From: CAVSKL01 sp963728475 [NCBI: Candidatus Eiseniibacteriota bacterium]
GTDB taxonomy: Bacteria; Eisenbacteria; RBG-16-71-46; JABDJR01
NCBI GenBank assembly: GCA_963728475.1
Contig: CAVSKL010000001.1
Location: 1,302,001-1,366,000, forward strand
Direction of reading: 5' to 3'
DNA: 64,000 bases
Both the position numbers and the translations under genes were made by a program. Positions 49,366 through 57,794 of the stretch are shown here, piece by piece. The notes under the pieces are model-generated. The model was given only the letters and a program-made list of their open reading frames with translations, was not told the DNA's origin and ran no database searches. Every line of letters begins with the position of its first letter. The first letter of the stretch is position 1.

Positions 49366-49803
49366 TCACAGCAGGGCCAGCACCTCGGCGGGGTGGGTCC
49401 TGACGTCCACCTTGGCGAAGGCGTGGGCGATGCGGCCGTCGGGGCCGATCACGTAGGTGATACGATCGGCGTATCTTTGATCCGGGGCTGCGGCGGCCTG
49501 GTAGGCGATGCCGATCTCACGATCGGGATCGGACAAGAGGAGGAAGGGAAAATCGAACTTCTCGGCGAACGCGCGGTTCTTCTCCACGGTGTCGAAGCTC
49601 ACCCCGAGGACCACCGCGTTCTTCTTCTCGAAATCCTGGATTCCGGCCCGGAACCCTTGACCTTCGATGGTTCACCCGGGGGTGTCGGCCTTGGGGTAGA
49701 ACCACAGGATCACGTTCTTCCCGGCGAGGTCCGCGAGCCGGACGGTCTTGCCGTCGTGGGCCCGGGCGGTGAAGCCCGGCGCCGGCGTTCCGACCTGGAG
49801 CAT
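49366..49803 (-). CDS. Peroxiredoxin (BCP/PrxQ type) with in-frame TGA at the peroxidatic residue: probable selenoprotein
   Basis: ATG 49803 has a strong AAGGAG site. The frame runs through MLQVGTPAPGFTARAHDGKT and VILWFYPKADTPG to a TGA at 49674-49672, then continues in the same frame as TIEGQGFRAGIQDFEKKNAV, VLGVSFDTVEKNRAFAEKFD, FPFLLLSDPDREIGIAYQA and RITYVIGPDGRIAHAFAKVD to a true stop at 49366. The whole is 145 residues, normal for BCP. Codon 44 is exactly where relatives have the catalytic Cys (DTPGCT), so TGA is best read as selenocysteine. The second cysteine five residues on is absent (Gln). A hairpin fitting bacterial SECIS rules follows. Role: reduction of H2O2 and organic peroxides. 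Read conventionally it would be split into two false fragments. Confidence 0.85.
49638..49656 (-). promoter_or_regulatory. Candidate bSECIS element after the TGA codon
   Basis: In the transcript, GGGUUCC pairs with GGAAUCC (7 bp, one G-U) around a GGGCC loop. The loop's first G is 23 nucleotides after the UGA, inside the 16-37 window expected for bacterial SECIS elements, which also need a G at the start of the loop. The stem lies within the coding sequence, as usual in bacteria. Confidence 0.65.
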
Positions 49804-49885
49804 GATGGTCTCCTTTCCATAGGCGCCCGGTTCTCCCGGCTTCGGACGATTCCGGACCTCGGGACGGCGCTCGTCGCAGCATAGC

Positions 49886-50815
49886 ATGAGACGCTTTCGG
49901 GGACCGGCCCGAGGCTCCACCCACCGCGCGCTGGCCGCGGCCTTCGCCGCCGCCCTCGTCGGCTCCGGGTCCGCCGCGGGGGCCTCGGGCGAGCCGCCGC
50001 GGGCCGGCGGGATGACCGGCGAGCCCGCTCCCCCCAGCATCACCGCCCCCGTGTGGACCGAGGCCGCTCCCGGGCTGGAGTTCGCCCGGGTCCAGGCCCT
50101 GCGCTACTGCCGGGAGGGAAGTCCCGGGGTGGCGCTGGTCCGGATCGATCCCGCCCGTTGCCGGATCGAGCCGCACCACGAGAGCGAGTTCCCGGGCGAG
50201 CCTCCCGCCGCCATCGAGGGGTGGATGGAGCGGCTCCGGGCGCCGGTGGTGTTCAACGCCGGGCTCTACGACGAGAGCCGCCGCCACCTGGGGACGCTGG
50301 TTCGCGACGGGCGCGATCTGGGCGGCATCGAACACCGCACCTGGAAGGGGATGCTGGTGGCGGCGCCGGTGGACTCGCTTCCGGACGCGGCGGTGCTGGA
50401 CCTGGCGGTGCCGGCCGACCTCGCCCTTGCCGGGCGCTACCGGACCGCGGTGCAGTCCATGATGCTCTTCGATCGCGGGCACGCCAAGCGGGTGGCCCGT
50501 TCCGACCGGATCGCTCCCCGGACCGCGGTGGCCGCGGACAGCGCGGGTCGCATCGTGGTCGCGGTCACCGAGGGGGGGTACACCCTGTGGGAGGCGGCGG
50601 ACCTGCTCCTGGAGTCGGGCCTGCGGCTCACCGCCGCCATCGCGCTCGACGGCGGAAACGAATCGGAGCTGGCGGTGGAGAGCGGCGCCGTGAGCTACCG
50701 GAGCTACCGCGCGGCCGGCGCCACCGGGCAGATTCTCCGGGCCGGCACCACCCTCCCCGCGGTGGTGGCGGTCACCCCCGCGCGCACTTCGAGGTCCCCG
50801 GCCGGCGAACCGTGA
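49886..50815 (+). CDS. Exported NAGPA-domain (phosphodiester glycosidase-type) protein
   Basis: A 309-residue protein with an N-terminal signal-like segment (RALAAAFAAALVGSGSAAGA). The NAGPA domain (PF09992) is recognisable by VVFNAGLYDESRRHLGTLVR, RTAVAADSAGRIVVAVTEGG followed by YTLWEAADLLLESGL, and the conserved IALDGGNESELAVESGAVSY. Family members cleave phosphodiester-linked sugars, such as exposed GlcNAc-1-phosphodiesters, and in bacteria may trim wall polymers. It starts 82 bases from the divergent peroxiredoxin gene, so a shared promoter region is likely. ATG 49886 lacks a clear ribosome site. Confidence 0.85.
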   Translation: MRRFRGPARGSTHRALAAAFAAALVGSGSAAGASGEPPRAGGMTGEPAPPSITAPVWTEAAPGLEFARVQALRYCREGSPGVALVRIDPARCRIEPHHESEFPGEPPAAIEGWMERLRAPVVFNAGLYDESRRHLGTLVRDGRDLGGIEHRTWKGMLVAAPVDSLPDAAVLDLAVPADLALAGRYRTAVQSMMLFDRGHAKRVARSDRIAPRTAVAADSAGRIVVAVTEGGYTLWEAADLLLESGLRLTAAIALDGGNESELAVESGAVSYRSYRAAGATGQILRAGTTLPAVVAVTPARTSRSPAGEP

Positions 50816-50984
50816 TCGCGCGCCCGCTTCATTCCGCACCACGGTAGGAGCCCGTACGCCGGGTAGTGGTACGCCGGAAAACCGGTCCCGGACGCGATCC
50901 CGTTTGACCCGCGGCCGCTCCCTTTGTTACCTCTAGAAGAAGGAGCGGGACCGCACCCGGCGGTCCGATCAAGCAAGAACTCAC

Positions 50985-51002
50985 AAGGCGCCCGGGCGCC
51001 TT
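50985..51002. promoter_or_regulatory. 18-base perfect palindrome upstream of a small helical protein
   Basis: AAGGCGCCCGGGCGCCTT is self-complementary and lies about 20 bases before the start at 51022, just ahead of the ribosome site. It could be a leader hairpin or an operator. A direct repeat GTACGCCGG occurs twice a little further upstream. Confidence 0.4.
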
Positions 51003-51021
51003 TGCCCCCGGAAAGGAGATC

Positions 51022-51243
51022 ATGATGGCCACCATGCCTTCCATTCACACCCGCAACGATCACTACGACCTCGTGAGCATCCTCTATCACTCCTTGCAGA
51101 GCGCCAATACCTGCGAACGGTACTCCGAGGACGCCCGTAAGGAGGACGACGAGGACCTCGCCAGGTTCTTCGACGAGATCTGCGAGAACGACCGGAAGCG
51201 CGCCGACCTCGCCATGGAACTCTTGTCCAAGCGCCGGAAGTGA
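51022..51243 (+). CDS. Small helical protein (73 aa), ferritin-like in appearance
   Basis: ATG 51022 follows AAGGAG. The sequence YDLVSILYHSLQSANTCERY, then SEDARKEDDEDLARFFDEIC and ENDRKRADLAMELLSKRRK, forms two strongly amphipathic helices with Glu/Asp/His/Tyr spacing like one half of a four-helix bundle. Small proteins of this pattern (YDLVSVLYHALQGAETYE...) accompany oxidative-stress genes in Deltaproteobacteria-like genomes, as I recall. Function is not established. Its neighbours include a peroxiredoxin and a DJ-1-type protein. Confidence 0.75.
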   Translation: MMATMPSIHTRNDHYDLVSILYHSLQSANTCERYSEDARKEDDEDLARFFDEICENDRKRADLAMELLSKRRK

Positions 51244-51351
51244 AGCGGGTCCGGACGGGGGGCGCCGCCCCCGGCGGCGGCCGCCGTCCCCGGGGCCGCC
51301 GGATCCCCGCGCGGCCCGTCGCCGGCCATTCACATCAGGGAGGGTACGCAA

Positions 51352-51921
51352 TTGCCCAAGAAACTCGAAAACAAACGAATCGCCATCCTGGTCGAGAACG
51401 GCTTCGAGCAGGAGGAACTCACCTCTCCCCGGGACGCGCTCCAGGAGAACGGGGCCCGGGTGGAGGTGGTCTCACCGGCCACCGGCCACGTCCGGGCCTG
51501 GAAGCACACCGATTGGGGGGAGGACTTCCCGGTCGACCGGCCGCTCGACGAGGCCAGGGCCTCGGACTACGACGCGCTGGTCCTTCCCGGCGGAGTGATG
51601 AACCCCGACCACCTGCGCATGAACGAGACCGCGGTCGCCTTCGTCCGCGAGTTCTTCACCGAACACAAGCCGGTGGCGGCGATCTGCCACGGACCTTGGA
51701 CCCTGATCGAGGCGGGGGTGGTGAAAGGCCGCACTCTGACCTCCTACCCCAGCCTGCAGCGCGACCTCGCCAACGCGGGGGCGAAGTGGGTGGACAAGGA
51801 AGTGGTCACCGACCACGGCCTGGTCACCAGCCGGCGCCCCGACGATCTTCCCGCCTTCAACCGGAAGATGGTCGAAGAGATCGCGGAAGGCGAGCACGCG
51901 CGCCGGACTGCGACGCGTTGA
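51352..51921 (+). CDS. DJ-1/PfpI-family protein
   Basis: A 189-residue protein starting at TTG 51352 with a strong AGGGAGG site. It has KRIAILVENGFEQEELTSPR (with the conserved Glu), YDALVLPGGVMNPDHLRMNE, the nucleophile elbow VAAICHGPWTLIEAGVVKGR and LVTSRRPDDLPAFNRKMVEE. Intact Cys-His geometry places it in the PfpI/YhbO branch: stress proteins reported as deglycases or peptidases, activities still debated. A hairpin terminator separates it from the convergent hydrolase. Confidence 0.93.
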   Translation: MPKKLENKRIAILVENGFEQEELTSPRDALQENGARVEVVSPATGHVRAWKHTDWGEDFPVDRPLDEARASDYDALVLPGGVMNPDHLRMNETAVAFVREFFTEHKPVAAICHGPWTLIEAGVVKGRTLTSYPSLQRDLANAGAKWVDKEVVTDHGLVTSRRPDDLPAFNRKMVEEIAEGEHARRTATR

Positions 51922-51932
51922 TCCGGCCTGCG

Positions 51933-51964
51933 GCCGGCTCCCGTCCCCGAAGGCGGGAGCCGGC
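51933..51964. terminator. Hairpin between convergent PfpI and hydrolase genes
   Basis: GCCGGCTCCCG pairs perfectly with CGGGAGCCGGC (11 bp) around a 10-base loop, in the 63-base gap between two convergent stops. It could end both transcripts; T-runs are absent. Confidence 0.55.
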
Positions 51965-51984
51965 GGCGGCCTTCCCGGTAACGG

Positions 51985-53403
51985 CTACCGGCCGCCGAAC
52001 CGTTTCAGGATCCACGCGGTCATGGTCTTGAGGGGGACGTCGTTGAAGCTGTCTTCGTTGGCGTAGTACTCGCTCACCGCGCCGGTCTTGCAGGTCTGGA
52101 ACATGTGGTTGAGGCCGGGGTACTCGCGCACGGTCACGTCCTTGTCGCCGGAGAGCGCCTTCTTGAGTTCCGGCACGTTCTGATCCGGGGGCACCTGGAG
52201 GTCCTTCTTGCCGTACATGGCGAGCACCGGCACCTTGACCTTGGCCAGGGTGGGGCGGGGATCGTAGGTTAGGAAGAACCGCATCCAGGGGCTCACCAGA
52301 GCCTGGGTCTGGGTGTTGACCAGGTTGTCCAGGTTCTTCTCCACCGCCTCGCGGTTCGCGGGGGGCAGCGACTGCATCTGCCGCTCGGCGACCTCCCGCA
52401 CCGCGGCTGCGACCCGGGCCGAGTCGGCTCCGCCCACTACCAGGCCGGTAAGCCGCCGGTTCTGAGCCGCCGTCGAATCGGCCTCGGCCGGGGTGGCCCC
52501 CGCCGCCAGGGTCATGAGCCGGTTCTGCTCGGCCAGGACATCCGCGCCCGGCACTCCCGGCCCGGCGAGGAGGATGATGAAGGCCACGCCGGGGTCTTCG
52601 ACCGCGACCATCGGCGCGATGAGCCCACCCTCGCTGTGCCCGGCCAGCCCGATGGCGTCGCCCCGGACCTCGGCTCGGGACTTGAGGAACGCCACCCCCG
52701 CCTCCACGTCCTTGGCAAAATCCGCGCTGGTGGCGCCGGCCACGTCGCCCTGGGAGCCGCCCACCCCGCGATCGTCCACCCGCAGCACCGCGATCCCGCG
52801 GCGCGAGAGTTCGTCGGCGATCACCCAGAACGGCTTGTGGTCGAAGATGGTCTCATCCCGGTCCTGGGAACCGCTGCCGGAGATGAGGAGCACCGCCGGG
52901 AAGGGGCCGGGGCCCGGAGGCACGGTGAGGGTGCCGGCGAGAACCACGTCGCCGTTCCGGTAGGTGACGTCCTCGGACCGGTAGGGGAAGGGGGGCATCG
53001 GCCGCTGGGGGCGCTTGGGCGGGGCCGCCGCCTGGCGCCCCAGGTGGAAGGGGAGCTGGGCGCCGTTCTGGCTGAACGTCCCCTGGATCCCCCCCGCCTC
53101 CAGCGTGCCTTCGAAAGTCGGGGTTCCGGGAATGCCCTTGATGGAGAATCGCACCGCCGTCCCTTCCACCGACACGTTCTCCAGGGCCAGGCCCTTGGCG
53201 CCCTGCTGGGGGATGTCCACGGTGCCCGACCACACCCCGCCGTCGTTCGCGAGGTCCACCCTCACGTTCAAGTCCCCGGAGGGAAGCTGGATTGCCCCTT
53301 CCCAGTGACCGCTGGGGTCCCCGGGCGCGGCCCCCGCGGCGGCCGGAACGCTCACGGACAGCAAAGACGCCAGGACCGCCCCGAACCACGCTCGCATCCT
53401 CAT
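51985..53403 (-). CDS. Exported serine hydrolase (alpha/beta fold) with N-terminal beta domain
   Basis: A 472-residue exported enzyme. ATG 53403 has AAAGGAGG upstream; the signal peptide is MRMRAWFGAVLASLLSVSVP followed by AAAGAAP. Residues about 30-130 form a beta domain (GHWEGAIQLPSGDLNVRVDL; FEGTLEAGGIQGTFSQNGAQ) common in front of this hydrolase type. The catalytic domain has FPAVLLISGSGSQDRDETIF, VLRVDDRGVGGSQG, the nucleophile AIGLAGHSEGGLIAPMVAVE, the acid in VLAMYGKKDLQVPPDQNVPE and His in YPGLNHMFQTCKTGAVSEYY. The substrate is probably an ester or peptide outside the cytoplasm. Confidence 0.9.
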   Translation of the reverse strand: MRMRAWFGAVLASLLSVSVPAAAGAAPGDPSGHWEGAIQLPSGDLNVRVDLANDGGVWSGTVDIPQQGAKGLALENVSVEGTAVRFSIKGIPGTPTFEGTLEAGGIQGTFSQNGAQLPFHLGRQAAAPPKRPQRPMPPFPYRSEDVTYRNGDVVLAGTLTVPPGPGPFPAVLLISGSGSQDRDETIFDHKPFWVIADELSRRGIAVLRVDDRGVGGSQGDVAGATSADFAKDVEAGVAFLKSRAEVRGDAIGLAGHSEGGLIAPMVAVEDPGVAFIILLAGPGVPGADVLAEQNRLMTLAAGATPAEADSTAAQNRRLTGLVVGGADSARVAAAVREVAERQMQSLPPANREAVEKNLDNLVNTQTQALVSPWMRFFLTYDPRPTLAKVKVPVLAMYGKKDLQVPPDQNVPELKKALSGDKDVTVREYPGLNHMFQTCKTGAVSEYYANEDSFNDVPLKTMTAWILKRFGGR

Positions 53404-53473
53404 CCCGATCTTCCTCCTTTGCCGCCCCGATCTCTCTCCCGCCCGGGGCGGACCCCCGGACGCCGGGTTCTTC

Positions 53474-53583
53474 CCGGAGCCCACGGCCCCGGCTATCCCC
53501 GGAGCCCACGGCCCCGGCTATCCCCGGAGCCCACGGCCCCCGGCTATCCCCAGAGCCCACGGCCCCCGGCTATCCCCAGAGCC
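53474..53583. repeat. Tandem array of 25-26-base units covering the Memo stop codon
   Basis: Four full units begin at 53474, 53499, 53524 and 53550 (25, 25, 26, 26 bases; core GAGCCCACGGCCCCGGCTAT), plus a partial one into the Memo gene. The Memo stop (53570-53572) sits in the last unit, so each copy repeats the gene's final codons and TAG in the Memo direction. The core GGGGGCCGTGGG recurs in the array downstream of sppA. Confidence 0.9.
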
Positions 53584-54784
53584 CCACGCTGGCGTAAGTC
53601 ACGGTTCCGGTGGGGTCGTTGGCCTGTTCGTAGCGCAGAACCTTTCCCTTCGCTCCGGGGACCGCGGCCAGAAGCCCGTAGATGGGGCTCAACCCGCAGA
53701 TCCGGCGCGGATCGCCCTCCGCGGTCACCGCCCGGTAGAAGCCGCCGCGATCGACCTGAACCACCGTTTCCAGGGTGCGCCGGTCGTCCCCTTCCAGGAA
53801 CGCCAGCCCCTCGGTGTTGAGCGCCCCGCCGTCCCCGAATCGCGGACCCACGTGGGCGAGGTCGGCGGCGGCCAGCACCACGGTACGCCCGTCGCCGGCC
53901 TCCAGGAGTTCCCGGAGGGCGTCCAGGAACGGGTCCGAGGCCTCGGCGAAGGGGTCCGCCCCTCCGGGATCGTGCGGGAGCGCGCCGCACAGAACCGGCA
54001 CCATGCGGAGGTCGCGCCCCTCCCCGCGGAGGCCGGCCAGGAAGAGCGCCTGGAACTCGACCGAGTGTTCCTTGCGGTGGAAAAACTGGTCTTCGTCCGA
54101 AGTTCCCGCGGCGCGGGCGAGCCCGGCCGCAGCGTCCTCGTCCACCGGCACCGGCCCGAGCGGGGTCTCGTAGGGTTTGCGGCTCACGATCCAGGCCGGC
54201 CGGGGGCAGGCGTGGGACGTGCCGAGCACCACCACGGTGCGGACGTCCGAGGCCTCGGCGAGAAGGCGATGGGCGAGAGCGGTGCACGGCCCCCCCACCC
54301 GCAGATCGATGTGGGGCGCCACCAGCCCGCGGAGCCGCCCTTCCGGCCGCGGGCCCTCCTCCTCCAACTCCGCCGCCGACTCGTAGAACCCCCTCACCGA
54401 GCGGCGGGCCTCGTCGGGGTCGTCGGGGTAAGAGACCCCGGCGTGGGCGGCGGGCCGGGTGGGGGCGGCCAGAAAAGTTCGATAGAGCTCCCGGCGGCGG
54501 GCCTGGAAGGCCTCGGTCTCGAGCATGCCCGCCTCGTCCAGGCGCTGGATCAGCCGGGCGACGTCCTCGGGCTTGGGCGCCTTGCCGTAGCGGCGGTCGA
54601 AGGCGTCGCGGAGCTGGACCTGGTCATGTTCCCCGTCGCAGTGGGCGGCCACGAAGAGCGCGGCTTCGCTCAGGATGAGTTCCTCGTCGGTGAACCCCTC
54701 GGGGTCGCGCAACAGGTAGGAGGCGCCGTCCTCCTCGGGCAGGTGCAGAACCTCCAGGGAGCGGAGACGGGGGAGGCGGGTCAT
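53570..54784 (-). CDS. Memo-family protein (AmmeMemoRadiSam system protein B type) with N-terminal PqqD-like domain
   Basis: A 404-residue protein. Residues about 1-110 look like a PqqD-type winged helix (YLLRDPEGFTDEELILSEAA; RYGKAPKPEDVARLIQRLDE). The rest is Memo: GLVAPHIDLRVGGPCTALAH, VVVLGTSHACPRPAWIVSRK, QFFHRKEHSVEFQALFLAGL and ICGLSPIYGLL, with the His/Cys residues related to LigB-type dioxygenases. In the AmmeMemoRadiSam set it accompanies AMMECR1 and a radical-SAM protein; neither is in this window. The start ATG 54784 has no strong ribosome site. Its stop lies inside a tandem repeat array. Confidence 0.88.
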   Translation of the reverse strand: MTRLPRLRSLEVLHLPEEDGASYLLRDPEGFTDEELILSEAALFVAAHCDGEHDQVQLRDAFDRRYGKAPKPEDVARLIQRLDEAGMLETEAFQARRRELYRTFLAAPTRPAAHAGVSYPDDPDEARRSVRGFYESAAELEEEGPRPEGRLRGLVAPHIDLRVGGPCTALAHRLLAEASDVRTVVVLGTSHACPRPAWIVSRKPYETPLGPVPVDEDAAAGLARAAGTSDEDQFFHRKEHSVEFQALFLAGLRGEGRDLRMVPVLCGALPHDPGGADPFAEASDPFLDALRELLEAGDGRTVVLAAADLAHVGPRFGDGGALNTEGLAFLEGDDRRTLETVVQVDRGGFYRAVTAEGDPRRICGLSPIYGLLAAVPGAKGKVLRYEQANDPTGTVTYASVGLWG

Positions 54785-55082
54785 GACGTGGGACCCGGCT
54801 TGGCAAACGGGCGGCGAACGTCTTGAATAGGGGAGGCCGGCGCCCGATGAGGCGCCGGGCCGGCTCCGGCGGGAGGAATCCCCGCGGCGGATCGGCCGTG
54901 GGCGGGATGTTCGACGCGGCCGGCGTCCATATCACGCTCCTTTTCGTTGGGCCGGGACCGCGGACGGCGGCGGTTCCGGCTCGGCGCGGTGCGCCGGGAG
55001 GACGGCAAGTACGGGAGTATAGAGTAGTCGAGGCGGCTCCGCATCCGCTCCGGGGACGCGCCGCCCGAGCGGGGAGGTTGCG

Positions 55083-56802
55083 ATGGGTACGTTCCTGAAG
55101 ACGGTGGCGGGGGTGTTGGTGGCGTTCGCGCTCATGGCGCTGGTGGTGCTCGGGGCGGTCTACGCCCGGTTCGGGAAGAGCACCGAGGTCCGGAAGGAAT
55201 CGGTGCTGGTGATGCCGGTCTCGGGGGAGATCCTGGAGTACCCGGTGACCGGCTATCCCGGCGGCTTCCTGGTCCCGGGCGGGCTGAGCCTGCAGGGGAT
55301 GCTGGACGATCTTTCCAAGGCGGCGGTGGACGACCGGGTGAAGGGGGTGGTCCTCACGGTGAGCGCACCCGGCGCCGGCTACGCCAAGCTGGACGAGATC
55401 CGGGCCGGGATCGCCAAGGTCCGCAAGAGCGGGAAACCCGTGTGGGCGTGGTCGGAGGGGATGGATCTCAAGTCGCTCTACGTGGCCTCGGCGTGCGACT
55501 CGTTGTTCCTCCTGCCCACCGCGTCCGTCAACCTGACCGGCATGTACGTCCAGCCCTTCTACGTGACCGGGATGCTGGAGAAGCTGGGGATCGAGCCCCA
55601 GATCGACCGCATCGAGAGCTACAAGTCGGCGGCGGAGATGGTGCTGAGGAAGGACATGTCGCCGGCGGCGAAGGCCGAGGAGAGCTGGCTCATCCACGAC
55701 ATCTATCCGCACGTGATCGCGGGGATCGCGGAGGGGTTCTCGGTGGATACGACCGAGGTGGCGAGGGCGATGTCGAAGGTCCTCCTCACCCCCGACGACC
55801 TGGTGGCGGCGAAGCTGGCGAACGGCGCGCGCTACTGGGACGAGATGAAGGACGCGCTCCCGCGGCCGGGCGGGAAGGACGAGCCGGTGCTCCTTTCGGC
55901 CTCGGAGTACGCCAAGGTCTCGCCGGCGTCGGTGGGGCTCAAGGGGAAGAAGAAGATCGCGGTGGTGCACGCGCAGGGGTACATCGGGGGGGCCAGGAGC
56001 GGGGTGAATCCGCTTCTCGGGCCCACCATGGGGAACGAGACGGTGAACCGGGACCTCCTGCGGGCCATGAAGGCCAAGGACGTGGCCGCGGTGATCCTGC
56101 GGGTGGATTCCGGGGGGGGGATCCAGCCTCACCAGCGACCGGATCAGCCGCATGGTGCAGGTGGTGAACGGGAAGAAGCCGGTGGTGGTGTCGATGGTGG
56201 ACATCGCGGCGTCGGGCGGCTATTCGATTTCCTATCGTGCGCGCACCCTCGTCGCGAACGGGAACTCGATCACCGGCTCGATCGGGAGCATCACCGGGAA
56301 GTTCGACATGAAGGGCTTCTACAACAAGATCGGGATGACCAAGGACGGCGTGGGGGTGGGGCCGGACCCCGACTTCTACTCCGATTACCGGGAGTGGACG
56401 CCCGACGAGTTCGCCAAGGTTCGCGCCGACCACCGGCATTCCTACGACACGTGGGTGGCCGACATCGCGCGCCATCGCGGATTGACCGCGGCCGAGGTGG
56501 ATTCGGTGGGGCGCGGGCGGGTGTGGACGGGGCGCCAGGCCCTGGACCGGAAGCTCATCGACGAGCTGGGCACCCTCGACGACGCGATCGCCGCGGCCAA
56601 GGAAGCGGCGGGGCTGGCCGCCGACACCAAGGTCACGATCGTGAACTACCCCAAGCCCGAGGGATTCCTGGCCCAGATCCTGAGCGGCGGGTTCTCGGAG
56701 ACGGTGGGGCGGCTGGGGGCGTCGTGGGTGCGCGCGCAGGTGCAGGAGCTGGATCGGGCCGCCCGCACCGAACAGCGGCTGACCGAGGTGCGGGTGCCGT
56801 AG
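55083..56802 (+). CDS. sppA: Signal peptide peptidase SppA (S49), frameshifted in a G9 tract
   Basis: ATG 55083 follows GGGAGG. The N-terminal membrane anchor is FLKTVAGVLVAFALMALVVL. The long, two-domain (67K-type) form is present: the general-base Lys in DRIESYKSAAEMVLRKDMSP and, in the second domain, the nucleophile Ser in VVSMVDIAASGGYSISYRAR, then NSITGSIGSITGKFDMKGFY. The frame changes after AAVILRVDSGGG at a run of nine G (56112-56120); removing one G joins it to SSLTSDRISRMVQVVNGKKP, giving 572 residues. Both catalytic residues are intact but on different sides of the break, so only a corrected or slipped product would be active. SppA degrades leftover signal peptides in the membrane. 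Tandem repeats begin at its stop. Confidence 0.9.
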
Positions 56803-57137
56803 GGGGCCGTGGGGGCTCTAGAGAGGGCCGTGGACGACGCGGGGGTGGGCGGCGACGCGGGGGCCGTGGGGGCTAGAGAGAGGTCGTCGGCGCCGCGCCG
56901 CTTTGCCAGCAGTTCAGCCCACAGCGCCGGTAGATCGCGTCGCGGGGGGCCGTGGGCGACGCGGGGGCCGTGGGCGACGCGGGGGCCGTGGGCGACGCGG
57001 GGGACGCGGGGGCCGTGGGGGCTGCAGAGGGCCGTGCGTGACGGCGGGGCCTTGGGGGACGCGGGGGCCGTGGGGGCTGCAGAGGGCCGTGCGTGACGGC
57101 GGGGCCTTGGGGGACGCGGGGGCCGTGGGGGCTAGAG
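56803..57137. repeat. G-rich tandem repeats directly downstream of sppA
   Basis: Three layers are visible. At 56803-56880, copies of GGGGGCCGTGGGGGCT with CTAGAGAG begin at the sppA stop. At 56944-57000, an 18-base unit GGGGGCCGTGGGCGACGC repeats about three times. At 57003, 57058 and 57113, a 55-base unit (starting GACGCGGGGGCCGTGGGGGC) repeats twice plus a partial copy. A unique segment (about 56886-56940) interrupts the array. Confidence 0.9.
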
Positions 57138-57794
57138 AGGGCCGAGCGCGTCGCAGGGGGCGCCCACCGAGCCTCCCGGCGCTTGCGTTCGGTCGCGCGG
57201 GTCGGGGTTGCGCGGGCCTCGCTCTGAACATCCAGGGCCGGTCGGAGCCCCCGCGGATTCCGGCCGGGGCCCGATCGGGTCCCCCGGCGGATTCCGGCCG
57301 GCCACGGCTAAAGCGCGCCCGCCGTGGGCGGCGGAACAGGCCTGGCCAAGTCCCGGCGCGCCCGTAACAGGCACCCTCACAAGGTAATTTGCTTGTATTC
57401 GGCGTACCCGGGTATCATATTGCTACACAATGTGTTAGAAGGCTAGCACGCGGCTGGTTGCGCCGCGCTGGCGGTTGGTTTCGCTGCGTCGCCGGCTGGT
57501 TGCGCCGCGTTGCTGGTTGATCGCTCCGCGCTTTGACTGCGCCACGCTACTGGTTGATCGTGCCGCGGGGGCGCCCACCGAGCCTCCCGGCGCTTGGGTT
57601 CGGTCGCGCGGGTCGAGAACCGAGCCGCCGGTCTCCGATCGACCGAACAGGCTCCCACCGCCCGGTCCAAGGTGCGTCGAATATCACGCAACCAGCTTAT
57701 TTCGCAATGATTTGGGGTTGACGCCGCCGGCCCTTGTGCTACTATCCATGTGATGAGTCTAGCCGTTCGCCCCGCCCGTGGGAGGTGTATCGTC
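57138..57794. other. Repeat-bearing intergenic region upstream of the HNH gene
   Basis: No convincing gene. A 49-base direct repeat with one mismatch lies at 57156-57204 and 57567-57615 (contains CGCCCACCGAGCCTCCCGGC). From about 57448 to 57566 a degenerate 21-base unit (GGCTGGTTGCGCCGCGCTGG type) is repeated about five times. An AT-rich pocket at 57389-57418 has TTGCTT, an 18-base spacer and TATCAT, a possible promoter with no obvious gene behind it. Confidence 0.55.
57718..57745 (+). promoter_or_regulatory. Good sigma-70-like promoter for the HNH gene
   Basis: TTGACG (57718-57723), a 16-base spacer and TACTAT (57740-57745), about 50 bases upstream of the start at 57795. It is among the best consensus matches I see in the window. 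Confidence 0.65.

Noticed and set aside
49672-49674. Reading the TGA in the peroxiredoxin as a plain stop giving two small genes
   Set aside because: Both parts belong to one BCP fold in the same frame, the second has no start or ribosome site, and TGA replaces exactly the catalytic Cys codon.
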